Counted from the stretch's first letter, positions 1 to 5,908 are shown. The stretch is DNA of 6,435 nucleotides from Planctomycetota bacterium (GCA_031082105.1 JAVHLO010000200.1:1-6435), one strand, 5' to 3'. Notes: generated from the letters alone by a model not told the origin. Numbers and translations are program-made.

Positions 1-1
1 G

Positions 2-1219
2 GGCAAGCCGTTCTTGGACGATGCGAAATACCTGTTTCAGTCGGCTCTCAGTGCCGCGGCGGGAGATATTGAACGGCGGCTCGCGGAAATCAGACTCGCG
101 ATCGATGCCGGCAAGGTCGAGACCGCCGTTGGACAATACTCTTCCATGCGGGAACTGAGAATCCTCTCTCTGAACGACGCTACGCGGCGGGCATTTGCGG
201 AGATGGAGAGCGAAATGACCGTGCTGCAGCAGAAACTCGAGGCCGACAAGAGGGCAGCCGCCGAAGCCGCCCAGAGGAGTGAGCGTTGGCGGACACAGAC
301 CGTCACGACCTTGGCGGAGGGGAAGAGGCTCGAAGGGGAGGGGAAATACGCCGAGGCCGTGCTGGAGTACAGGAAGGCCATGCTCTACTCGGGAGGCGGG
401 GTAAGCGGAAAACAGGCCGCGGAGGGGATTACGGCGCTCGAAGCGACCATGAAGAAGGCGCAGTCCTCGGCCCTGTCGACGCTCAACTCGGCCCGGCAAT
501 GGACCGTCGGAAAACAATATCCGAAGGCGGTCGAGAAATGCGGCGAGATCATCGCAGCTCCCGCCCTGGCGGGGCTCCACGAGGAGTTCCTGTCCTTGAT
601 CCGCGCGCTGGAAGAGCTCGAGAAGAACCCCGCCGACGCCAAGGCCGTGATGAAACGGTTTGACGATATGCAGAAGACGATCAACGGCTGGGTTGAAGAG
701 CAGATGTCGGTCCCCATCGACCTCCGCTGCGCCTCATGCGGCGGGGCGGGTGTTCGTTCGTGCAAGGCGTGTAGCGGAGCCGGCCAAACCGAGCCGGCGG
801 CTTGCGCCGTCTGCCTCGGTTCCGGCAAAATGCCCGACCCCGTGTGCAGCGGCACCGGAAAGGTCGAATGCCCCACGTGCAAGGGCAAGGGCGAAGTTGA
901 GGAATGGGAAGACAAGATCGAAACGTGCAAGGTATGCAACGGCACAGGTTGGGACGAACGCTACGTGCAGAAGAAGAAGTGCAAGACATGCGGCGGCAAG
1001 GGCAAGTCCTCAACGCGTGTGAACCTGGGCCTCGTAAGATGCAAGGCGTGCGATGGCAACAAACAGACTGTGTGCAGGGCCTGTACTTCCGGGTTGGTTT
1101 TGTGCACCAACTGCAACGGGCGTGGCAAGACACCCACCACCTGCGCCGCGTGCAAGGGGAGCGGTACCGTGCCCTGCGTGGATTGCGGAAGCAGCGGCCT
1201 TGCACCGGAAAAGTACTAG
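2..1219 (+). CDS. 5'-truncated helical/TPR-like protein with DnaJ-type cysteine-rich C-terminus
   Basis: The frame is open from the first bases of the window. The earliest usable start, a TTG at 14, has no ribosome binding site in front of it, so the gene most likely begins upstream. Numbering from that TTG gives 401 residues. Residues about 1-235 are charged and helical, with a coiled-coil-like stretch (about 60-95) and TPR-like helix pairs around GKYAEAVLEYRKA and GKQYPKAVEK. Residues 239-391 hold 11 CxxC motifs (239, 250, 264, 286, 305, 323, 343, 354, 364, 377, 388), many in the CxxCxGxG form of the DnaJ zinc-binding domain. A twelfth repeat (DPVCSGTG, 275-282) lacks its first cysteine. 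DnaJ itself has four such motifs plus a J domain; no J domain is visible here. Zinc binding and a protein-protein or thiol role are inferred. The real function is unknown. Confidence 0.85.
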   Translation, partial: GKPFLDDAKYLFQSALSAAAGDIERRLAEIRLAIDAGKVETAVGQYSSMRELRILSLNDATRRAFAEMESEMTVLQQKLEADKRAAAEAAQRSERWRTQTVTTLAEGKRLEGEGKYAEAVLEYRKAMLYSGGGVSGKQAAEGITALEATMKKAQSSALSTLNSARQWTVGKQYPKAVEKCGEIIAAPALAGLHEEFLSLIRALEELEKNPADAKAVMKRFDDMQKTINGWVEEQMSVPIDLRCASCGGAGVRSCKACSGAGQTEPAACAVCLGSGKMPDPVCSGTGKVECPTCKGKGEVEEWEDKIETCKVCNGTGWDERYVQKKKCKTCGGKGKSSTRVNLGLVRCKACDGNKQTVCRACTSGLVLCTNCNGRGKTPTTCAACKGSGTVPCVDCGSSGLAPEKY

Positions 1220-1235
1220 CCCGCATTATTCATGA

Positions 1236-1331
1236 AGGTTTGTAGCAAGGTACGTAGCCGCAGCGGAGTGCCGTCGTTTCTCGGAAGAAGACGCCACTCC
1301 GGCTGCGGCCTGCGTGGCTTACTACAAACTT
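1236..1331. repeat. Imperfect 96-bp inverted repeat (MITE/REP-like palindrome)
   Basis: The left arm (1236-1270) and the reverse complement of the right arm (1295-1331) match at 30 of 35 aligned bases, with two one-base bulges. Three of the five mismatches become G-U pairs in RNA. The shared core includes GTTTGTAG at the tip, then CCGCAGC and GGAGTG near the loop. It starts 16 bases after the stop of the upstream gene, so its RNA could form a long hairpin that terminates or protects that transcript. No T-run follows. The size and structure fit a non-autonomous palindromic interspersed repeat, but mobility cannot be shown from one copy. Confidence 0.75.
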
Positions 1332-1419
1332 GACAGTCTGTCGCACCGTTGCCTGGATACACGAATTGTCCTGGCCAGGATCCTGAGTCCGCAGCGTAGC
1401 AGAGCCACAACCAAAACGA

Positions 1420-1507
1420 ACCGCAAAGCACGCAAAGAGCGCAAAGCAAGAAGAACTCAACGGGGCAGTTGACTTTCGCGCTTTGCGGGCTTTGCGTTCT
1501 TTGCGGT
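1420..1507. repeat. Hairpin with arms of tandem CGCAAAG units
   Basis: The left arm (1420-1447) contains three 9-bp-spaced CGCAAAG units. The right arm (1480-1507) contains the same three units on the opposite strand. The arms are 28 bp each and match at 25 positions, separated by a 32-bp loop. Both outer ends read ACCGCAAAG into the element. CGCAAAG arrays of this kind are widespread in intergenic DNA of environmental bacteria and are often mis-annotated as small Cys/Leu-rich proteins. Their function is not established. Confidence 0.85.
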
Positions 1508-1630
1508 GAACAAATCTTGTCAAGAAAACATACTTCTGTCGGATTGCAGTGCGGAAAGAAGAAAGTGCGAGTCAAGAGAATCGGTTGACGGTCTTCTTGA
1601 GGTTCCCGGATCTCTTGCATTCTTGTTTTC

Positions 1631-1660
1631 GTTTCTGTGCATTTCTGTGTGTTTCCGTGG
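1631..1660. repeat. Three tandem 10-bp units, NTTTCYGTGN
   Basis: The units GTTTCTGTGC, ATTTCTGTGT and GTTTCCGTGG follow each other exactly. Read on the other strand this is the CCACGGAAACACA type of short intergenic repeat. No inverted partner arm is visible nearby, unlike the CGCAAAG element about 120 bases upstream, so this may be half of a degraded element. Confidence 0.7.
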
Positions 1661-1792
1661 CTTCCAACAATGATCTCGGGAATGACGTTTCCACTCTTCT
1701 TCATGAGTAGGTCCGGCCAGTGGTCCTTCAGAACCGGAACTTCTCGCGGCACGCGACGTCTAAGAAGGCAGAGGATTTGATTTGGAACCAGT

Positions 1793-1800
1793 AGGAGGAG
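1793..1800 (+). promoter_or_regulatory. Strong ribosome binding site of the VWA gene
   Basis: AGGAGGAG lies 6 bases before the ATG at 1807 and fixes the start of the VWA gene. It also argues against a longer upstream start. Confidence 0.9.
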
Positions 1801-1806
1801 ACAACC

Positions 1807-2973
1807 ATGGTAGCAAGGCTTCGTGGACTGTTGAGCGCGTTGCTTGTGGCCGGCATGGTGTTCGCCGCGCGGCCCGCATCTTGTGAGGAACCGACCGTAC
1901 AGACGCCCGAACCGCCGCGGATCGAGGTGGTGTTCGTGCTCGATACGACAGGCAGCATGGAGAGCCTGATCGGGGGCGCCAAGCAGAAGATTTGGTCGAT
2001 CGCCAACCAGATCATGCTCGGCAAGCCGAGCCCGCGCCTGCGCATCGGGCTCGTCGGGTATCGTGATATCGGCGACGAGTACGTCACCAAGGTCTTCGAC
2101 CTCACCGATGACCTCGACGGGGTATTCAGGAACCTGATGGGCTTCGAGGCGGCCGGCGGTGGGGATGGGCCGGAACACGTGAACAAGGCCCTGCATGACG
2201 GCGCGAAGTCAATGACGTGGACCAATGACAAGAAGACGTTGAAGATCATGTTCCTGGTCGGCGACGCGCCGCCTCACGTGGACTATGCCGACGGATTCGA
2301 CTACAAGGTGACGGTGCTGGAAGCGGCGACGAGCGACATCGTGGTTCACACGATCCGGTGCGGCAACGACGTGGAAACGGAAACATACTGGAAGGACATC
2401 GCCCGCAGGGGAGAGGGGACGTACACGAGCATTGAGCAGAGCGGCGGAATGACGGCGATTTCCACGCCGATGGATGATGAGCTGGCCAAGCTCGGGCGCG
2501 AGCTTGACGGCACGTTTGTCGGGGTGGGGAGCGGCGGCGCAAAGGCGGCCAGGGAGCTCAAGGACTCGGCGGAGATGGCCGAATCCGCCGCGCCCAGCGC
2601 CGCAGCGGACCGCGCCGAGTGCAAGGCCCGCGCGGGAATGACGGCCTCCGGCGACCTCATCGACGACCTCTCGTCCGGCAAAGTGAAGCTGGAGCAGGTG
2701 AAGACCGAAGAGCTGCCTGAGAACATGAAGCCGATGTCGGCCGAGGAAAGACAGAAGTACCTGGACGAGCTGCACGCCAAGCGCGAGGAGATCAAGAAGA
2801 AAATCGCCGACGTGGGGGCGAAACGCGATGCGTTCATCAAGGACAAGCTGAAACAGAGCGGCGGCAAGGGCGATTCATTCGACCAGATCGTCATGCAGAC
2901 GATATTCGACCTGGCCAAGAAGAAAGGGATCACGTACGGCCAGGCGGAAGAGACGCCGGGGACCGAAAAATAG
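1807..2973 (+). CDS. Secreted von Willebrand factor A domain protein
   Basis: This 388-residue protein starts at an ATG behind a strong ribosome binding site. Residues 1-26 form a signal peptide: basic MVARLRG, a hydrophobic core, and a likely cleavage near ASC26-EEP. PASC is a poor lipobox, so a lipoprotein is less likely. The VWA domain spans about 39-230. Its metal-binding (MIDAS) motif is DTTGS (46-50). The loop GGGDGPE (117-123) carries Asp rather than the classical Thr, and VGDAPPH (151-157) supplies the third motif. The tail (about 290-388) is charged and helical and contains a likely coiled coil (KREEIKKKIADV). VWA domains bind protein partners through a divalent metal. Similar exported proteins are, from memory, common in Planctomycetes. 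The role is probably extracytoplasmic protein binding; the partner is unknown. No enzymatic domain is seen. Confidence 0.93.
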   Translation: MVARLRGLLSALLVAGMVFAARPASCEEPTVQTPEPPRIEVVFVLDTTGSMESLIGGAKQKIWSIANQIMLGKPSPRLRIGLVGYRDIGDEYVTKVFDLTDDLDGVFRNLMGFEAAGGGDGPEHVNKALHDGAKSMTWTNDKKTLKIMFLVGDAPPHVDYADGFDYKVTVLEAATSDIVVHTIRCGNDVETETYWKDIARRGEGTYTSIEQSGGMTAISTPMDDELAKLGRELDGTFVGVGSGGAKAARELKDSAEMAESAAPSAAADRAECKARAGMTASGDLIDDLSSGKVKLEQVKTEELPENMKPMSAEERQKYLDELHAKREEIKKKIADVGAKRDAFIKDKLKQSGGKGDSFDQIVMQTIFDLAKKKGITYGQAEETPGTEK

Positions 2974-2981
2974 CGGCCGGC

Positions 2982-2999
2982 CCGCCGTCAGGACGGCGG
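2982..2999 (+). terminator. GC-rich hairpin after the VWA gene
   Basis: CCGCCGTC and GACGGCGG pair perfectly over 8 bp around a 2-base centre, starting 8 bases after the VWA stop codon. There is no T-tract, so it may act as a weak terminator or an mRNA 3' stabiliser rather than as a canonical intrinsic terminator. Confidence 0.55.
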
Positions 3000-3036
3000 A
3001 ATCAAGACCACAGAGCAGCAGCCGAACCAGAGAGGC

Positions 3037-3062
3037 AAGTCCCCCTTTCGTAAGGGGGACTT
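3037..3062. repeat. Perfect 11-bp hairpin, AAGTCCCCCTT arms
   Basis: AAGTCCCCCTT (3037-3047) and AAGGGGGACTT (3052-3062) are exact reverse complements around a TCGT loop. It lies between convergent genes, and the symmetric A/T ends allow it to work as a bidirectional terminator. Hairpins with this sequence style also occur as dispersed intergenic repeats in several bacterial groups, so it may be a repeat copy rather than a dedicated terminator. Confidence 0.65.
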
Positions 3063-3086
3063 CGTCCCGACTGCGGTCGGAACGAA
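3061..3086 (-). terminator. Second hairpin, likely end of the minus-strand operon
   Basis: TTCGT-C-CCGAC and GTCGG-A-ACGAA pair over 10 bp with one C/A mismatch around a TGCG loop. It lies 32 bases beyond the stop of the last minus-strand gene and shares two bases with the AAGTCCCCC hairpin, so both could not fully form in one RNA. On the minus strand, transcription meets this hairpin first and the AAGTCCCCC hairpin second. Confidence 0.5.
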
Positions 3087-3118
3087 AGCGGGCCGTGCTC
3101 GCCTGCGGACCGACCTGT

Positions 3119-3367
3119 TCACTTACCACGTCCCTTGAGCAGCTCGTCAATGTCGCGCTTCGGGCCGCGCAGCTTCTCCTTCGCGGAATCGTACGTCTTT
3201 TCCGTGTTGTCCTGCCGCGTCTTCGAGCGCTCGACGGCCTTGGCGAAGAGGTCGGCGTCCTTGGTCTTCTCCGTGTGCTCCCAGTGGCGGACAACTTGCC
3301 GTCGTGAGATATCGATCTCAAGCACCCCCTTGCACAACGGGCATGTGATCGTAATGACGTCACGCAT
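3119..3367 (-). CDS. Small single-CxxC (zinc-ribbon-like) protein, hypothetical
   Basis: This 82-residue protein is read from the ATG at 3367, behind GGGGATGA with a 5-base spacer. Alternatives are an ATG at 3376 or a TTG at 3382, both with poorer ribosome sites. The start overlaps the end of the CNNM gene by 8 bases, so translation is probably coupled. The N-terminus, ITITCPLCKGVLEID, has a single CPLC pair (Cys9, Cys12) within a short beta-like stretch. This looks like half of a zinc ribbon that might bind metal as a dimer. The rest is highly charged and probably helical, ending in a basic KGRGK tail. No signal peptide or membrane segment is seen. The family is not recognised by name. Position as the last gene of an ion-transport operon is the only functional clue. 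Confidence 0.75.
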   Translation of the reverse strand: MRDVITITCPLCKGVLEIDISRRQVVRHWEHTEKTKDADLFAKAVERSKTRQDNTEKTYDSAKEKLRGPKRDIDELLKGRGK

Positions 3368-4361
3368 CGTGTTCATCCCCAATCTCGCCGACGATTTCCT
3401 CCAGTATGTCTTCCATGGTTATCAGGCCGACAGGCAGGCTGCCGTCGCCCAGAACGACCGCAATGTGCCGCCTCTCCTTCTGGAACGTCAAGAGGACTTC
3501 GCTGATCGGTTGAGTGGCGGCGACGAAGTCGGGCTTGCGGATCAGGTCTTCGAGGATGAAGACTTCGCGGTAGACCAGAAGGTTGAGAATGTCCTTGGAG
3601 TGGATCATCCCGACAACGTTGTCGGGCGATTCCTCGTAGACCGGAAGTCGCGTGTATCCCTGTTCGGTCACAACCGCGAGCATTTCATCGAAGGACATCT
3701 TTTTGTCGAGCATGACCATCTTGTCCTTCGGGATCATCACTTCCTTTGTGAGTCTGTCGTTGAACTCGAAGACGCGATGGAGCATGCCTGCCTCTCCGCC
3801 CTTCAGGAAGCCGCTCTCTGCGCTGACGTGCACGGCGTGTCTCAACTCCTCGCGCGTCACCTTTGCCTGCCTGGGAACGACCCGGATGCCGAACAGCCAG
3901 AAGACCAGGTCGATGAGGTAGGTAAATACTTTTGCCGCCGGCATGAGAATGACCCGCATCATCACGAACGGCCGGGCCGTGGCCATCGCGATCCGTTCGG
4001 AGAACTGTGTGGCGAGCACTTTCGGAAATATCTCGCCGACGATGAGCACGAGCAGCGTCATTACCACCGCACTGATTAAGACGGCATGTTCCTTGAAGAG
4101 GAATATCGCCACTGAAGTGCCGAGCACGGCTGCAACGGTGTTTACGATGTTGTTGCCGACCAGGATGGTGGTGAGAAATTCGTCCGGCTCACGCAGCATC
4201 CTCTGGAGCGTCGCGGCGCGCAGGTTGCCTCTTCTTGTGAGATAGTCGAGTCTCAACCGACCCAGCGCGAACGCCGCAGTCTCTGACGCGGAAAAGAACG
4301 CCGACAGCACCAACAGGAAGGCGATTGCCACGCAAGTGGAAACAAGCGATACGACCGTCAT
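3360..4361 (-). CDS. CNNM/CorC (HlyC-like) membrane protein with CBS pair
   Basis: This protein has 333 residues, starting at an ATG behind GGAG with 6-base spacing. The frame stays open further upstream, but only as a shadow of the EIIA gene. Residues about 1-150 form a DUF21/CNNM membrane domain with four hydrophobic segments. It shows the family motifs SASET (24-28), GNNIVN (69-74) and GEIFPK (109-114). A linker helix is followed by two CBS domains: VMIPKDKM through the SKDILNLL stretch, then the second ending in GLITMEDILEEIVGEI. CNNM/CorC proteins handle Mg2+ or related cations, and their CBS pair binds adenine nucleotides. The protein ends right after the second CBS domain and so lacks the C-terminal CorC-associated domain of the usual 420-450 residue forms. 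The name 'hemolysin' used for this family is historical. It sits 35 bases after the EIIA gene. Confidence 0.93.
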   Translation of the reverse strand: MTVVSLVSTCVAIAFLLVLSAFFSASETAAFALGRLRLDYLTRRGNLRAATLQRMLREPDEFLTTILVGNNIVNTVAAVLGTSVAIFLFKEHAVLISAVVMTLLVLIVGEIFPKVLATQFSERIAMATARPFVMMRVILMPAAKVFTYLIDLVFWLFGIRVVPRQAKVTREELRHAVHVSAESGFLKGGEAGMLHRVFEFNDRLTKEVMIPKDKMVMLDKKMSFDEMLAVVTEQGYTRLPVYEESPDNVVGMIHSKDILNLLVYREVFILEDLIRKPDFVAATQPISEVLLTFQKERRHIAVVLGDGSLPVGLITMEDILEEIVGEIGDEHDA

Positions 4362-4367
4362 CGGTTT

Positions 4368-4371
4368 CTCC
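4368..4371 (-). promoter_or_regulatory. Ribosome binding site deciding the CNNM start
   Basis: GGAG on the minus strand lies 6 bases before the ATG at 4361. It supports this start over the much longer open frame that runs upstream through the EIIA gene. Confidence 0.7.
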
Positions 4372-4396
4372 GACAATACAGGGGCTTGGAAAGCGG

Positions 4397-4900
4397 CTAT
4401 TTCAGCGGGCCGGCGCCGGTCGACACCGGATGCGGGGGCATCTTGCTCTCGCGGTCCTCGACCAGGCTGATGGCCTCGGCGCTCGATGTGACACCGGCAA
4501 GCTTCTCGACGAAGCCCGGGTCCTTGAGAAGCGCGGCCGCGTGGCTGATGAGCCTGAGGTACTCGGTCTCTTTGCCTTCCGGGCTGGCGACGAGGAGAAT
4601 GATCTTGACCGGCTTGCCATCCGATGCAGCGAACTCGATCCCGTTCCTGGCGATACCAAGCGCCACGGCCACGCCTGCAATCGCAGCGCATCGCGCATGA
4701 GGGATGGCTGCGCCGCCCCCGACGCCCGTGCTCTTGACCTTCTCTCGTTCGAGTATGCTCGCCAGGAGCGCTTTCGCATCGCATCCGCATCCGCCCTGTC
4801 CGCGCGTGATGGCACAGAGGCGCGCAAGGACATTCTCCTTGGATTCGCCCGAAAGGCCGACATAGATGTTCGTCTCGCTGAGAAGAGGAAGCAGTCGCAT
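4397..4900 (-). CDS. PTS EIIA protein, fructose/nitrogen (PtsN-like) type
   Basis: This 167-residue protein starts at an ATG behind a near-perfect ribosome site. It is a single PTS EIIA type-2 domain. STGVGGGAAIPHARC (57-71) is the phosphorylation loop, and His68 is the expected phospho-accepting histidine. Downstream come the usual elements: ARNGIEF, IILLVASPEG and a final helix ending near AEAISLV. In the family, EIIA takes phosphate from HPr and either passes it to a sugar permease or, in PtsN, regulates other proteins. No EIIB, EIIC or HPr gene is present here, and the neighbours are ion transporters, so a regulatory role on cation transport is inferred. Oddities are a Cys-rich GGCGC stretch (36-40) in the N-terminal half and an 18-residue proline/lysine tail. 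A standalone sugar EIIA remains possible. Confidence 0.93.
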   Translation of the reverse strand: MRLLPLLSETNIYVGLSGESKENVLARLCAITRGQGGCGCDAKALLASILEREKVKSTGVGGGAAIPHARCAAIAGVAVALGIARNGIEFAASDGKPVKIILLVASPEGKETEYLRLISHAAALLKDPGFVEKLAGVTSSAEAISLVEDRESKMPPHPVSTGAGPLK

Positions 4901-4903
4901 TGG

Positions 4904-4911
4904 TCACCTCC
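4904..4911 (-). promoter_or_regulatory. Near-perfect ribosome binding site of the EIIA gene
   Basis: GGAGGTGA on the minus strand matches the anti-Shine-Dalgarno core fully and lies 3 bases before the ATG at 4900 (6 from GGAGG). It is the strongest site in this operon and predicts higher EIIA translation than that of its neighbours. Confidence 0.9.
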
Positions 4912-4956
4912 ACATCCTATCTCGAAGCCGGGGACGCGAACAGACCGATCGAGAGA

Positions 4957-5898
4957 CTACCCCAGCAGTATGTCTCGCGCCCACCTTGACGCGCTCACGC
5001 AGAGCAGTATGATCCCCTCGGTGCGTGAGAGTTCCCAGCCGCTCCGCAGCACGAGCACAACGAGCGGCATGAAGGCCATCATCGTGTAGACACTCTCGCG
5101 TGAAACAGGCGATATCGCCAGGGGGCGCAGAATGGCCGCGAACCCCAGGACGCCCATGATGTTGAATATGTCGCTGCCGATCAGGTTGCCCGCGGAGAGG
5201 GCATGACGCCCCTTAATCGAGGCGACCAGCGATGTGACCAGCTCGGGAAGCGACGTGCCGGCCGCGATTATCGTCACGCCAATAAGCCACTCGCTCAGCC
5301 CGAACTCTCGAGCTATCTCCACCGATGAGATCACGAGAAGATGCGAAGAACCCAACAGGAGCGCGAGCGAACCGAGCATGATCAGGATGTCCGTCGACTT
5401 GAACTCGCCGACCTGCGGTATCTCCTCCACGTTGACGTCCCGCTGCCGCCAAAGGAGCGCAAGGTAACCCAACAGAACGGAGAAAAAGACGATGCCTTCC
5501 CACCTGCTTATCGTAAGGTCAATCAGGCTGATCACCAGAAGCCCGGTGATCCCGATCAGGACCGCCCCGTCCCTGTAGACCAGCATCCGCGTCGCCTTCA
5601 TCGGCCTTATGAGCGCGCAAAGCCCCAGTATGAAGCCGAGGTTGAATATGTTGGATCCGACAACATTCGCCACGGAAAGATTGTCGTGCTCTCGAACCGC
5701 TGCCACGGCCGAGACCAGGAACTCCGGCGCCGATGTGCCGAAAGCGACAACGGTCAGTCCGATGACCAGCTCGGAAACGCCCAGACGCTTCGCGGACCTG
5801 CACGAGGCGTCGACGAACCAGTCGGCGGACTTGGCGAGGACGACGAGGCCGCAGACGAGGACGATTCCGTGCGAAACGAGTGGAAGTTCCCAGTGCAA
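4957..5898 (-). CDS. CaCA-family Ca2+(cation)/Na+ or H+ antiporter, YrbG-like
   Basis: This protein has 313 residues and about ten hydrophobic segments, the usual size for a prokaryotic exchanger. The two inverted alpha repeats are clear. Repeat 1 has AFGTSAPE (52-59) and GSNIFN (81-86). Repeat 2 has AAGTSLPE (212-219) and GSDIFN (241-246). Glu59 and Glu219 are the expected ion-binding acids. The Asn83/Asp243 pairing matches the asymmetry known from the archaeal exchanger NCX_Mj, which supports real transport activity. The loop between the halves is short (about 150-168, QRDVNVEEIPQ), without the large regulatory domain of animal NCX. The start is a TTG, chosen because AGGAG lies 5 bases upstream. 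The preceding gene's stop overlaps that site, giving tight coupling. Ca2+ export is the usual role, but the counter-ion cannot be told. Confidence 0.95.
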   Translation of the reverse strand: MHWELPLVSHGIVLVCGLVVLAKSADWFVDASCRSAKRLGVSELVIGLTVVAFGTSAPEFLVSAVAAVREHDNLSVANVVGSNIFNLGFILGLCALIRPMKATRMLVYRDGAVLIGITGLLVISLIDLTISRWEGIVFFSVLLGYLALLWRQRDVNVEEIPQVGEFKSTDILIMLGSLALLLGSSHLLVISSVEIAREFGLSEWLIGVTIIAAGTSLPELVTSLVASIKGRHALSAGNLIGSDIFNIMGVLGFAAILRPLAISPVSRESVYTMMAFMPLVVLVLRSGWELSRTEGIILLCVSASRWARDILLG

Positions 5899-5903
5899 CG
5901 TAG

Positions 5904-5908
5904 CTCCT
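5904..5908 (-). promoter_or_regulatory. Ribosome binding site supporting a TTG start
   Basis: AGGAG on the minus strand, 5 bases before the TTG at 5898, shares bases with the TAG stop of the upstream gene. This arrangement suggests translational coupling and decides the non-ATG start of the antiporter gene. Confidence 0.8.

Larger units (their letters stand above)
1220..1806. other. 587-base non-coding stretch packed with repeats
   Basis: No credible gene lies here. The open minus-strand frames crossing it translate the CGCAAAG repeats into low-complexity Cys/Leu/Ser-rich peptide and run antisense to the VWA gene. The stretch holds three separate repeat elements, listed individually, plus a perfect 12-bp palindrome (TCCTGGCCAGGA, 1369-1380). 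A consensus-like TTGACA occurs at 1330-1335 at the edge of the first element, but no good -10 box follows, so no promoter is called. The promoter of the downstream VWA gene presumably lies in the last 100-150 bases but cannot be pinned down. Confidence 0.8.

Noticed and set aside
686..1219. True DnaJ chaperone
   Set aside because: No J domain (HPD motif) is visible, the number of CxxC motifs is far too high, and the typical DnaJ C-terminal substrate-binding domain is absent because the protein ends right after the cysteine array.
1330..1358. Possible promoter beginning with TTGACA
   Set aside because: The -35-like hexamer is perfect, but the best -10 at 18-base spacing (TGGATA) is poor. The hexamer overlaps the edge of the inverted repeat.
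1420..1507. CRISPR array
   Set aside because: The units are 9 bp with 2-bp spacers and occur in opposite orientations on two arms. There are no unique spacers of 30 bp or more and no cas genes.
1583..1616. Possible promoter TTGACG with 17-base spacing in front of the VWA gene
   Set aside because: The would-be -10 box (GGATCT) does not resemble TATAAT, and the true sigma preference of this organism is unknown.
1573..1617. CAAGAGA / TCTCTTG inverted pair
   Set aside because: Only seven bases pair convincingly over a 31-base gap, which is easily expected by chance.
1216..2196. Long minus-strand open frame (about 326 codons) across the repeat region and into the VWA gene
   Set aside because: It is antisense to the well-supported VWA gene. 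Its middle is a Cys/Leu/Ser-rich translation of CGCAAAG repeats, and no ribosome site precedes it.
3135..4079. Plus-strand open frame of about 314 codons opposite the CNNM gene
   Set aside because: It is antisense to a gene with clear family motifs. The His/Asp/Glu-rich composition is typical of a shadow frame in GC-rich DNA.
4362..4913. Upstream extension of the CNNM frame to about 517 codons
   Set aside because: The added 184 codons are an arginine/proline-rich shadow of the EIIA gene on the same strand. The internal ATG at 4361 has a ribosome site and begins the known family domain.
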